Shown here in pieces: positions 12,122 through 24,700 of a stretch of 64,000 nucleotides of DNA; within the stretch, counting starts at the first letter, position 1; the number at the start of each line of letters is the position of its first letter. A program made the position numbers and the translations under genes. The stretch comes from Pagrus major (taxonomy: Eukaryota; Chordata; Actinopteri; Spariformes; Sparidae). The notes under the pieces are model-generated. The model was not told the origin of the DNA and ran no database searches. It saw only the letters and a program-made list of their open reading frames with translations. Location of the stretch: contig NC_133238.1 in assembly GCF_040436345.1 (NCBI RefSeq), forward strand, positions 11,038,150-11,102,149, in the 5' to 3' direction.

Positions 12122-14825
12122 CGTTGAACTCTCATTGGTTATTTACTAACCTAGTGCACTGTATATACCTCACTCTATCTGAACTGGAAATCTTGAAACG
12201 TGACTCTGTCTGAATGACTGTGGGTCTAGCTGAATCACAGCGTGCTGATAGATCAGATACACTATTGGATCATTTGAACGAGAAAATAGAAAATATATCT
12301 TAACTTCTAAGCTTCTAACCCTCTCATTCTTCTTTTTAGTATTATTATTTTATGCTATGAGAGGTCTTTTTTAAAAAAAATTCTTGCTTAATTTCTTATT
12401 TGATTCCTATTTGTGGAAATAGATTTGACATTTTGATAAGAATGTAATAATCTTGGGAGAATGGGCTTTAACATACAATCTATGAACAACACAAACTAAT
12501 TACCACATCAAATCAGTGGATACAGATTTACATTGCATGTGTGGATAGTCTGTAGTCCTCAATTAAACTCTTGCCAGACAAGGTCCTGCAAAACCATTAG
12601 AATATATTCAGTGAGCTTCACTCATTCTGCCTGGCTTTGTAAAGGGCATGCTACTTCCTGTACTGGCACTAAACAAATGTGATATTACTTTGTGAAATCA
12701 TCCAATGTATCATTTAAACACATTTAAACCAAGTTTCTAACCTGGCATCAACACCAAGGGGTGTAATGAACAGAAACATATAAATATTGATATCTTTTTA
12801 AATAGACATGATAATATGTGAATAATCCAGTGAAGATCTTCGGCTTTGTGCATCTTTTGTTTGAGTTCATCTGGTCGCCTTTTCACTAGTAACTGAGGGC
12901 AGTTGTTCTTTCTGTACACTTCATAAAAGTTATGATTACAGACTCTTTCTACACTCGAACTTGAAGGTAATTATTTCCCAAAAAAGAGACAAAACATGCA
13001 GTTAACAAAGTTAAAGATAGATTTGATTGGTAGCATTTTTTTTTCTTTTTTCTTTTTTTCTTTTCTAGAGATCGCAAAGATTATATCGTTATCATGAATT
13101 TGTCTGGCCATTATAATTGTGTAGTTAAAATTTTATATTGCGACACCCCTAATTTATGTATTTTGAGCGTCACAATCCCCGCAAAATGACTCATTTCACT
13201 ATCAGAATTTGATCAGTTTGGTCTGATTACATTTGAAAACAGTCTAGAAAAGCCGAACGATTCAATCATTTAATCCCCATTCAAGTTAGTAAAGGCTAAA
13301 CTGGCAGTTAGCTGGCTCGGCCATAGGATTTCTCTAGTGCACATGCTCTATGGGCCGCACAATGCAGAAGCTATGCGGATAATTTGTGTGAGTGTCCAGA
13401 TATCTTTGCTGCGTGTGTGTGTGTGTGAACTGCATATGTGTGCATAAATCAAACATTTGTGAATGTTGCATCAGTTACAAAGCAAACAGTGCTCCTGGCT
13501 CTGTGTGCTCTCTGCGTTTGGATCTGGGAAATGTGATATACCCTGACCAGGTGTCCAGAATCTAAAGAATAGTTTTATAACAGGTAAATACATTTGATTT
13601 TCTTCTCTCTTGTATCTTTGCATTGCAAAACACACACACAAAGTACTTCTGCATATTACTTTTGTACTATATTTCTGTATAATGTGCATTTCTATGTGTA
13701 TCAAGTGTATGTGACAAATACTGTATCAGTGTCGTCAGTAATCAAGAATAAATCATCGCTTTTGCATCAACATAATAATAGCACCCAGTTTTACCACATT
13801 TAATGTAAATCAGACTTTGTGAAGAGGTTCAACAGGGCGATGTTGTAAGTGTATGTATGTGAAATGTGGAACTATAAATAAGCATTCGTTTTTAAGGGGT
13901 TTTTATACTACAGAAAGAGATATTCATAAAGTAGTTCAGCTGGGTCACATCATGATCATTTAAAGGCTCTTGAGTTATTTGGGCTGTAAAGGCAGTTTGT
14001 AGATTTAATCCATTGGCATGTTTACAGTTTTATTTGATGAACCATGAATAACATTAGAAAAAACGGGTTTTGAAATGAGTGCTTTCTACTGCTGCTTAGT
14101 CGGAAGCTGAAAGTTAGTAGGCTAAAGCCTGACCTGTGGAAGGACGCTTGGACGATGAGTGTCGCTTGACAGAAATGACGTATTTTCAGCAGGAAAGTGT
14201 CCCAGACGCTTTCCTTTTATGTTGAGCACCTGGAGAATTTTGTTTAGTCACTGTGGTATTTTGTTGTTTAATATGGTTGGGTAACAAACAAGCTGTCAGA
14301 AGGAGTTGTTTTCTTTGATATAAAAATAGCTAAAGCCAGCTGGAGGACAGTGTGTGGTTACCACGGAAATGACTGACACATTTTGCCGAAGCATTAATTG
14401 AAACTGTTGCAAGGCTCTTTAATTTCTGTGGAGCGACACTAATCACAAGTGTCAAGCGCTAACATTTGTGTTAACGTTTGAGTGTCGCTAATATTTTTTT
14501 TAGTAAATCAGAGGGTAAAAGACTTGATAGTCCAGCGGGGGATTCAGAGTGCCAGATCTGCCGGCTGAGGTGTATTTGGATAAAATGAAGAGTGACTGAA
14601 AGATGTGCCATCTGATGAGACAGTTTTTGATTCATTTGTTACTGTAGAATTCACTTGTCCGCTCTCATCTAGTTCATCTCCATCTTGCACACACATTTCA
14701 GAGGCTACATAAAAAGGTCACGTTTAGTTGTCTGCTAAGTGTTGCAGAATATTGTTTCTAAATTGTCTTCTTTTTCATCTCTCATAGGTCCTGTTTGTGT
14801 ACCGCGTCCAGTGAAGGTAAATCCC

Positions 14826-14826
14826 A

Positions 14827-14855
<29 letters not shown>
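14826..14855. repeat. (CA)n microsatellite
   Basis: About fifteen CA dinucleotides in the intergenic spacer. Confidence 0.9.
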
Positions 14856-14857
<2 letters not shown>

Positions 14858-17559
14858 CATAGAGTCTGTACACAGGCTTGAACATGTTTTATCCCAGTAA
14901 GGACTGGGATGAGAGTCTACAACTGTGTATGTGCATTATATTATATTTGAAATGTTACAGACATACTGGTAAATATTTTTGATAATAGACATATTTTCAA
15001 TACAGCCCCAAAAAGGTTATATATGTATGTGTGTGCAAATGTATTGTTTCTTCCTCCTTTCATTGTTATAACAATTTAAATTTAGCCGCAGACATGAGAT
15101 GCAAAATAAGAACAGGAGGACTATACAAAAGATGAGATAATGCAAAAAAGAGAGACGTCAGGGCTTCGTGCATATGCAGTGACTTTGCTTGAGAATAGTG
15201 ACAGACAGACGGTGAGTCAGCTCTGACGGTGCTGTTTTTGGAAAAGTCAAGGACAGTCCCAAAGACTCTGTACCATCTCGTTACATTTTTGAGACATGAA
15301 GTCACGACAAAATGGAGATTTTTCTGTCTGCAGCCCATAAATAGTCGCTGCTTTGCCTTTAATTTACAGACATTCAGTTTTTCAGTGCTGTTAATCTCTG
15401 TTGTTGAAAACAAAAGTGGGCTTCATTGAGGTTAAGGTGGATAACATTACACAACATAGTTTTACAGTAACATTAATTATTTTCAATTTGGCCAATGTGA
15501 TTGCACAGGTAGGTTTTCAATAATGTGTTTTGTGTCTTCATTAAATAAAGATGATTTATAAAACCAAAGTGTTGTTGATGCCTCTGATTTGTGACCTTTT
15601 GTTCTTTTGTCACATTATTGATTGATGTCAATGATTTACTGTTGATTTTTACTGTTGTTTGAAATATTTACATGCAACTATAAATCAGAAATTGATCCCA
15701 GGCAGATTATGTAATCCCTTAATTTGAGTTAAAGGTGCAGTATGTAAAATTGTTGATTCAGAATCACTTTTAGCAGCTTTAAGTTGAATAAACTGTAGTT
15801 TCTGTTGAGTCATACTTTATAGATAAGTTTTTCCTGTCCTATTTAAACAGAAAACATAAATTAGATTAGATGCTGTCATGATCCACTAAATTAGAATCTC
15901 AAACATTTAATTTGTTAATTAGGTCATGTCTGAAATTGATGTACAAAGATAATTGTTGTATTGTGGCAGGATCATTGACAGACTTTGTGATCTATTTGTA
16001 GCGAAACAGAACAATAAGGAACTATTGTTTTCATACATGTGTTCAGGAGATATAAACTACAGTATTGGGGCAACAGCCAGTGTTGATGAAGGTTATTGAT
16101 CCCCCATTGAAATCACCATCCATCTAGTATGTGTTTCATATATTTGAGTGGCATTTCATCTCTCAAACTCAGCTGTCTCTTGGCCAAATGAATGAATATA
16201 AGTGACAAGTCACACTGAGATGTGAAGGGTCTCTCTTGTCTCTGACATTTGGACCACCTCTGTTATTAATTCAAAGCACACTGATTGATGTTTTCAGGAT
16301 GGAAAAAGTGTGTTTGTAGCAGGAACGTTGGCAGCCAGTGAGGAGGGGCGTGTTGCTTTTCTTTGCCATGCCCAAGGCTGTTAATTATCAACAGGAGGGA
16401 AGGTAATCATTGAAGTGATCCAGTTTTTAACGGGGCTGATTGTGGCCAATTTGGGGAATGAATACTCAGTGTCTCTGTTCTTCACTTTCTGCCCTGGTTC
16501 TTCTTTAGCCCAGTTTGTGGCCCACTTCTGTTTCCAGAAGGACAATCGATTTTGGGGCAATTGTCATTTGTACATTAGAAAATGTGTCACGATTTCCTCC
16601 CTTCATTTAGTCAGGTGTTTACTTGTATCCATTACTGTATGTATAGAAATGTAAATTAATATCATTATTCTCTTTGTTTCAAACATCTTCAGAACATTAT
16701 CTGCTTTGCATTACAGTAAATTGAAGGAGAGTAACTTGATGTAAGGTATGAATGTGCCCTACATTACAACCTTATGGCCTAGATAGCAGTGAGTACTATT
16801 CGTGACTGTTTCCCAGAGACGCTGGGATCTAATAATGTGGCTTCAGACTGATGGAGAGCCTGCAGCTACTGTACTGACAGTGAGCACCAGACTCACGCTG
16901 TTGACCCATAATCTAATAACGTATGTCTGTTGGATGTAAACAACTTCTCTTAGTGTCGAACATGTTCCCAGGATTCCTTTGTTTATTCATCTACGCTGAT
17001 GACATCGACTTACTCTCTAATTGTTTGGGCTCCAATGCTGTAAATAATAATAATTAAGTACTGTACTTGAGTAAATGTACTTGGAACTTATCTCTTTAGA
17101 ACAAGTAAAGTTAGTAGTTAAAAATGAGTTATCATTCGGTTACATAATGTGAAACGTTCCATGTTAAAACTGGAAACATATCATTTTAAAGAAAACATTT
17201 TTAAATTTGATAATTTATTGTTAAACGATAAAATGTTTCATATCATTTGAAAAGTTATTGTTGAAATTTAAGATGTCATATTAATATTTGATAATTTATT
17301 GTTATGATATTAAACATTTCATGTTACAATGTGAAAAATGTATTTTTACCACAGGCCGATGAAACGTTTCACATAACAAGATATGTTTATTATATTATAA
17401 CAATGAATGTTTCCCGTTATAACAATGTTATATTAGGGTCAGTAGTATATTGTTATAACAACATACTTTTCATTTATTGTTATAAAGAGATAAGTTTGTG
17501 TTTTGTAATGTGAAAGTATTTTTTTATAACGCAACAAATCATCTTGTTAGAATAATAAA

Positions 17560-17920
17560 TAGAGCTGGACTGATACTTGATTTTCAGGCCGGTACCGATA
17601 TTGGTAAGTTAAAAATATCTGATATGGATATATTGAATATTATACACACATTTGTGGCATCGAACCCTTGTGAAAAAGATGTTTTACAGTTTAACAATCA
17701 ATTATATTGTCTAAAAAGACATCACTGAGATGAAACGTAAACTTTAGTGAGAATTTAATATTTATAAATTACTGCAAACATCTTTTTCTCCATTATGTTC
17801 TGTAAAAACAAAAGTTTTCATATGGACACATATCAAACAACATATATGCAGATATTGATTTATCTGATCGGGCAAATATCTGGTGATTACATCGGCCATC
17901 GATGTATCAGTCAGGCTCTA
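17560..17920. mobile_element. non-autonomous inverted-repeat (MITE-like) element
   Basis: The left end TAGAGCTGGACTGATAC is the reverse complement, with two mismatches in 17, of the right end at 17904-17920. The ends abut TA dinucleotides. Inside are phrases such as GGTACCGATATTGG and ATCGGCCATCGATG. A shortened relative with the same ATCGG-rich wording and the same right-end phrase (TATCGGTCAGGCT) lies in arhgap20 intron 7 near 26950-27062. There is no coding capacity. The family appears common in fish, but I do not assign a name. Confidence 0.65.
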
Positions 17921-18789
17921 ATAAGAAATATTCATGTTATATGGTGATGGTGATCCATTTTGTAAATGACCCTTTAGACAATATACACTGTTCTTTTGTA
18001 ACACGTTTGTACAAAGCAGCTGGCATCACTTATATAACCAGGAATTATTCAACTGTTTATTAGATAATAAGCTAATTATGTCACTTTGTTTAACAAGCTT
18101 CTGAGAAATGTTTGAGTCTAATCTACTAATTGAATTATCTTGTTTCTGCTAATAGGCCAGAGATGCAGACTCTTCTGTTTCTGCACAGAGTAACGTGTTG
18201 ATTTTCAGCTGGCTGAAACAACTCGACTTTTTTCTAACGCAGTTTGGTGTCAGTAATCAAAGCCACTCCGCCGGAACAAGCTGATCCCCAAAGCAAACAA
18301 CTGTTCTTGCCTCATAATATTACCGGTGTCATTGTTTGTTTTGGTGTAAAATCTGACTGTCTGCTGAAATGAATGGAGCAAAGCGGTTAAAAATAGATGG
18401 ACCTATTTTTTGTCGCGTGTTGGCGCCGCCTCCAATCTGTGCGTAAAGGCGCATTAAGAAGTGGCACAGCAGTTGATAATCCAGACAGGCGGCGCGTTTG
18501 GTTACAGCACAGCCTTTCACCGATGGTGAGAAGAGAAGGAGAGGTCTGTGAATCAGCTGAGCTAGAGTTTCTTTGACTTTTTAAAATTATTTTACTTTTA
18601 ACTGCTCTTTCCTCAGGGTTTCCACTGACGCGCCCTGCTCGCAGACTAAAAGTTTTCAGTGACTTTCTAACACGCTTGTGTTGAGATGGTTTCTGTCTTC
18701 CGGAGTCGGAGGTTATTAATGGGATATCTGTCACCTCTACATCACCTGAGGACAGTCGGACAGTGAGCTGTAGGTCGTCTGGAGGCTGG

Positions 18790-21700
18790 ATGGACAACAT
18801 GTCTCCACAACAGCAACAGGACAGCCTCAGCCGAGGCGGAGGACAGCAAGAGAACAAACGGGTATGACATTTCTGACAATGTTGTGAGTCTTTGTCAATG
18901 TTAACAGATAGTTCTGGTTTTAATTGTAATGGAAAACAAGTGTCGTAATTTCTTCTCAACCTGATTGCGCGCAGAGTTTGTCTCCAGATCTTCCAGGTTA
19001 TCAAATGGAAGACTGTTATTTTCAGCTTCTTTTATTCCGTTTGCGCTCATTTGCCCGATGAAATGAGAAAAAGGACATTTTCGTAGGAGGAAACCGACGC
19101 ATGAATGAGTGTATTGTGAACAGTCGGGTGAGAGAGGAGTTCAGAGTTCAAGACTTTTACCCAAGTGACACCCCGCCTCCATGAAGACAGTCAAACAACT
19201 GAAGGAGCAGGAACACTTTGGGATGACGGTGTACAAAATACCTCAAACGCCCATAAATAATATCATATTGGTGCAGCAGCGCCAGATGAACAGAAAGAGC
19301 CCATTATGACCAGTACACTGGCTGTCAGCCCGCCTCTGGGTAAAGTAGATTAAAAACACTGGTAATTAAGAGGTTTGTGTCTCCAAACTAATTGGCTAAA
19401 GCTCTGCGCGCCAGTAAAACACTGGCCAGTACTAGACAGTATAGCATCACAATGAAGATCATATCATTAATAACTAATTATTGGTGATAAATAGCCAGTA
19501 ATACAATTTATATACAATATATCAGTGTATTTTATCTTATAAAGTTATTTCCCAGTGTGATCACATTATTTAAAATACCCTCCATGACAGCATTTATATC
19601 ATTTGCTATAATGTAACTGTCAACAACTAAAACAATGAATAATGAATATGAAACGTTAAGTGTTCTTACAACATCATTATAGTGTGTTTGGACCATTTAT
19701 TAAAGCTACAAGGAACTTTTTATGTTGATTGGCGAAAACAAAAAGTCAGCTTTGTTTTAGTGTTGTGACATCCCACCAGACTGCCGAGCAGCTTCACTCC
19801 TCAGGCTGTGAATCTGACCTGGTGACAGGCGTCAGGAATAACAATAAGACTTGTGCAGAAAAGATTAAATCTTCTCACTGATGGTGTTGTTTAATTATGT
19901 AGGTCATATAGAGACATCAGTATTTAGATAAGACTGTTTCATAACCAGTTAAAGTGTCTTAAAATAAAGTTTTAACTAATTTAAACTAGTTTTGAACACA
20001 TAATTAGTTGATTATTAAAGTTGTTTAATATAGATAAGGAGACTTACTATTACCTTACGATGATAACAATTCATATCTGTAGTCTGGTATGCAGTTGGGT
20101 TGTTGGTTATGTGTATTTCTGCGCTGACACAAGTCAGAAAGCTAATCGCCAGCTGTTAATAATAATCAATTAATCGTTAAAGTTCATTTTCAAGCAAAAG
20201 TTTCAATCATTTTCTTGTTCCAGCTCCTCAAATGTGAGGATTCGCTTCTCTTCTCTGTTTTATATCACTCTAAAGTAAATGTGTTTGTTTCTTGGACTGC
20301 TTGTCCGTCTTAAAAATGAAACAGGAAAACAGTTTATAACCATCGTGCATCATCGCTGCTCGTACTGTGGAGACTCTTGACAGTATGAGTAAATACAGTG
20401 AGCACTTGAGACGTGCAGTCCCACCTGTACCGAACTCAATCCTGTGTTTGTCTCTTCTTTTATATATTTGGCACAAAATCTTAGCTGAATGTTTAAATCT
20501 GGCGTATCTCATGAGTTGAATCGTTGTACTTTGAGCCCTGTGGCACCTGCTGGCGGTATGATAGTCTGGAAACACTCTCTATGAATGAATTTCCTTTTAT
20601 GCTGCTTTCTGTTGAAATAGTCAGTAATATCAGAGCTGGGCTGGTGTTGGTCAGTGGATTTCTTTCCCAGCATAAACCCATATCTCCATGTTGGCTTATG
20701 TATGTTATTTTAAGGTAACATTGAGGCTGGAGTGTAAGGAATGTTTCACCACGGTGCGACCCCGCTAAGTCAGTCATATTACATTGTGAAATGTTAAAAA
20801 TGCTTAGACGTGCATGGTGGATGGTGGATGGATGGAGGCGGATTGATCTTTTCTCACTGTGGAGATTTTTTTTGGACTGAAAGGTCAAAGAGGCAAACAG
20901 ACGAATTGCTGACTAATGTCAGTCTCCTGGTTCGCCTGCACCAGTGTGAAATATCTCAAAACCTCTTGATGGATTGACATGAAATTTGGTTCCGACATTC
21001 ATGTAACCCTTGGGATGAGTTGTTAAAACTTGAGTATTTCATATACTTATATATGTAATACTTTGTATTTAATATTGATTAGTAGTATGAATTATATGAG
21101 TAAATGACTGAGAGGTTAATTGGCTGTTCACTTCATTACTTCTCACTTCACAGCAACACATTCAACACTTTTAAATAACAAAATACAATTAAATAAGAAC
21201 TTTTAATAAGCAAATAATGAATTGTAAACATAAAAGAATAGCCTGCAGTATTTGGTGCAACTAGTCTGTCGCTGGTTCCCATCCCTCTAAACTCTCAAGG
21301 GCCCAAGCCTACATGCTAATGCTAACATGCTTAAATCTTAGCATGTTGACTTTTAGCTCAAATAATATGAAATTCATTTTACAAAGTTATGTAAAGAAAA
21401 GAGGAACACTTTTTAAAGTTAAACGTGTTTAAAGACTTTTAAAGCAACAAAATTTAACTTCCTGGAGAAAGATAGTTGATTGTTGAGTCTCATCCCCAGG
21501 TCGTTGAATACTGATGTTTTGGGTTGGCAGCTCGGGTTGGACGCCAACCCAAAGCGTCAGTATTTCATCCTGAAGTCACTGTGGTTACAACAGTGTTACC
21601 TGTAAACTGCCATTAAGTATAAAATGTCAGGCAGACGGTTGCAACTGTGTACTCAGGCTTATTCACATTAGGCTCTTCATTTAGATTTTAATCACAAAAC

Positions 21701-24700
21701 TTTATGGTTAGATTACCTTTAAAACCCACAAACCTAAGAATGATTAAACTTAACACAATAACTATTAGGTGGCGGTACCACAGAGTGTGTTAATCTGACA
21801 TACAATGAAAAAACTCATTATGTAATGTTTGTCAGCTTCACACTCAAATCCCTCTGCAATTAGATTAAATGAAACTTTAATGATCCTCGTGAGGAAACTG
21901 GGATAATAGGATCCAGCACAGAAAAGAGGGATCTTAATATGCAGCAATGTTTTATTCAGTAGGAGGGAACAATGGATTGATTCAGTACTGAAGTGCCATG
22001 TATTTGTCTAGTCTTGTTTTATTTCAACTTAGAAGACTTTGGATGAAGAAAAGGCATTATGTACTTATGAAATGACACAATTTAAACACTTAAATATAAC
22101 GAGTAAAGATTAAATTGAGAAATGTATAAATAAAATAAATTCTAGCTGGTTTTTATGGAGTAGTTGAAGTGTGAGAGAGGTCCAGAGTGTCATGGTACAG
22201 ACGGATAGTAAAGACTACCTCCAACATTCCTCCGTGTTTAAATTCTCCTGCTTCAGCCTGATGTTCCCGTCCTTTTCGAGGCCACAGTCAGTCCCAATGA
22301 TCTGATTAATGTGTTGAACACTATGTGTGGAACATTTTGTGTTAGGCATCGGCTTATGTAACGAACGAGGAAAGTGTAAACATGACATAAGCATGGAGTA
22401 AACTCCGTCCAGCTGTCGTTGTAGATCTGAGCCTTTTTATATGTGCAGGGCAGTGTGGTCAGATAGAGCAGGCAGAAGTAAAAAGGTTTCATTCAGGTTA
22501 TTTGTGTGTTTTTTTTAGACATTTCAGCGTAGACCTATGAGACTATTGAGAAAGATGAGAGCGGGAAGAGCTTATGGTGTACAACATGACTTTCTGCCAC
22601 ACCCTTAATACATAAATGTTATGAATATGTGGTAATTATGCAGTGGACAGACAGTATTTTGATTCAGATTAACTTTCACTGTCTCTCTTTGTCTGTTTTA
22701 GCGGTTGAAGTCTCAGAGTTATCGGCGCCAGTCCGCCCCGTCTCTGGTCATCAGCAAGGCTCTCACCAGGTCCAAGACCCTCTCCAGGTACTGTAAAATA
22801 CATTTAAAGCAGCAGTCGTTGATTATGTACTCGATCAAAACCAACATCGCATTCTATGAGTTCACCCAGTTTTAAAAATCCCTTGTAAATTTGTAATCTC
22901 ACAATCTTTAGGACTAGTTATTACTACTTTAGTTTTCAACCGTGTGTTTGTTGGTTGGTTTGTCAGCAGGATTACACAAAAACTGTTGAACGGATTTCCA
23001 CAAAACTTCCATGGAGGATGGGTCCCGACCCAGAATAGACCACATTAACGCTTGGCGCGAATCTGGGTAAAGGGATCCAGGAATTTAGTCTCATTAATGC
23101 AATTGCCCCTTTTTTGCAAAATAATCTGATTTAGTTATAGGTCGAGGTGTCTTTTCTCACCACAACCTTCTTTGTGGCTCATGTAAATCCTGTCTGTGCT
23201 GGGCAATGAACTTCTGCACAAAACTGACCAACACAAATCGCCTGACTTCCAGTCGAAAACTTAGCCAGCTATAGTTAGGAACTGTCCACTTTTAGTCTTT
23301 ATTGTCCCAGAGTGAGATTTGTTTTCACAACCTGTACATATTCCACACAGACACATGCAGATATAGACAACACTGTATGACATGTACACTTATAAATAGA
23401 CACTATACAATGTGTCCCTGTCTATACTTAAATACACCTATATGCACCAACACAGACGACTCTGGAATTGTATAACCGTGTCAGTGGGGCAGTCTGATCA
23501 GGGTTGTTCTGGCTGACAGGACAAAACTCCTGCCAAGGTGAGCTCTTACTGTATGTAAGAGAGGTGCACCTTGCCAACACTTTATATCAACCATCTGTAT
23601 TTGAGCTATCCCAGGCTGCAGGTGTATCTGCATCCTCAGTGTCACCACAGGTACCAACAATGCTCAACAGTGTCGGTAAGTCAGTTATAACATCCTCAGA
23701 AATCAGTCTTCATCCAGTTCTGCAGCCCAGAGGTCACTGATGTCAGGCCACGCTGAAGCCACACACTCTCACGCACGCACACGCACGCACGCTCGCATGC
23801 CCCGGGAACAACCCCGAGCGAGGTGTTGAACCCACACGATAGATAATCCTCCTGTAACTAGACTTATCGGAGGATCAGGCATCTATTAATAACTCTGCCG
23901 TTGAACATATGGAGTGGGAAAGTGAAGAAGAAATAACCTCGTTAAAAAGCTCCTGCAGGGGGTGGGCTGGGTCAGCTGGCTGAACAAACACCCACCCCAA
24001 CTGTTGACTCACTCCGAGTTTAAACACGGTTAATTCGATATAACACAGACGTATGAAGTCATATCTCTTAAAAACTGGTTGACAACCTTATTTTATGTCT
24101 CGGACAATTATTAGATCTGCTCAATTGGAATTATTTGTCTGTTTAACTGCATTTTTGGTCATTTAATTGAATTGGTCTTGAGTCCACTGAACCGAGCAAT
24201 ATAAGCTCTAAAAAAACGCTTATTCACTATCATGCTCAGCTATAAATAAAAAGAACGATCTATACGTCTGTCCACTAATTGTCTAACTATTTTTTCTTGA
24301 TCTTTATTGTTATATTTTTGTTGACTTGTTCAAGACTTGGAGCTGGAAGCTGTCGTCTCCAGTCTTTGTGCTAAGCTAAGCTAAGCGGCTACTGGCTGTA
24401 GCTTCTGACAGAGCGAACAGATCTTTCTCATCTAATTCTTGCACAGAAATCAAATAAGCACTGTAAATATCACACAAATTAATCCACTAATTCGTTTAAA
24501 TGGTGGCCTGGTTCTGAAGTAAACAAAACCACTGAACAATAATAAAAATGCCAAAAATAAAGCAATAAATAATTTTTGGCTCAGTAAACATTCAGTAACA
24601 CGTACACTTTCGCTGCTTATTAACCATTTTAAAAGATCCCATTCAAAAGTTGCATCAATTTAAGGAATGAGAGTACAGATTCGACTTTATGAAACCTGCA

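Larger units (their letters stand above)
12150..18600. other. intergenic spacer between pspc1 and arhgap20
   Basis: About 6.5 kb of AT-rich sequence without a supportable coding exon. All open frames are short, lack recognisable domains and have no convincing splice neighbours. It contains a CA microsatellite (14826-14855), the end of a repeat family at about 15729, an AT-rich block with many near-palindromic GAAAC/GTTTC words (17100-17550), and an inverted-repeat element (17560-17920). Parts of 14.1-14.7 kb and 16.8-17.0 kb are less AT-rich than their surroundings and could be conserved regulatory DNA, but this cannot be judged without alignment. Confidence 0.6.

Noticed and set aside
14789-14817. 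Possible 29-base micro-exon with AG and GT borders in the spacer
   Set aside because: Its frames are short, one contains a stop, and no neighbouring exon of the same gene could be found.
18387-19004. 205-codon open frame on the - strand
   Set aside because: It lies antisense to the arhgap20 first exon and 5'UTR, shows Cys-rich low-complexity translation without a known domain, and has no matching splice partners.
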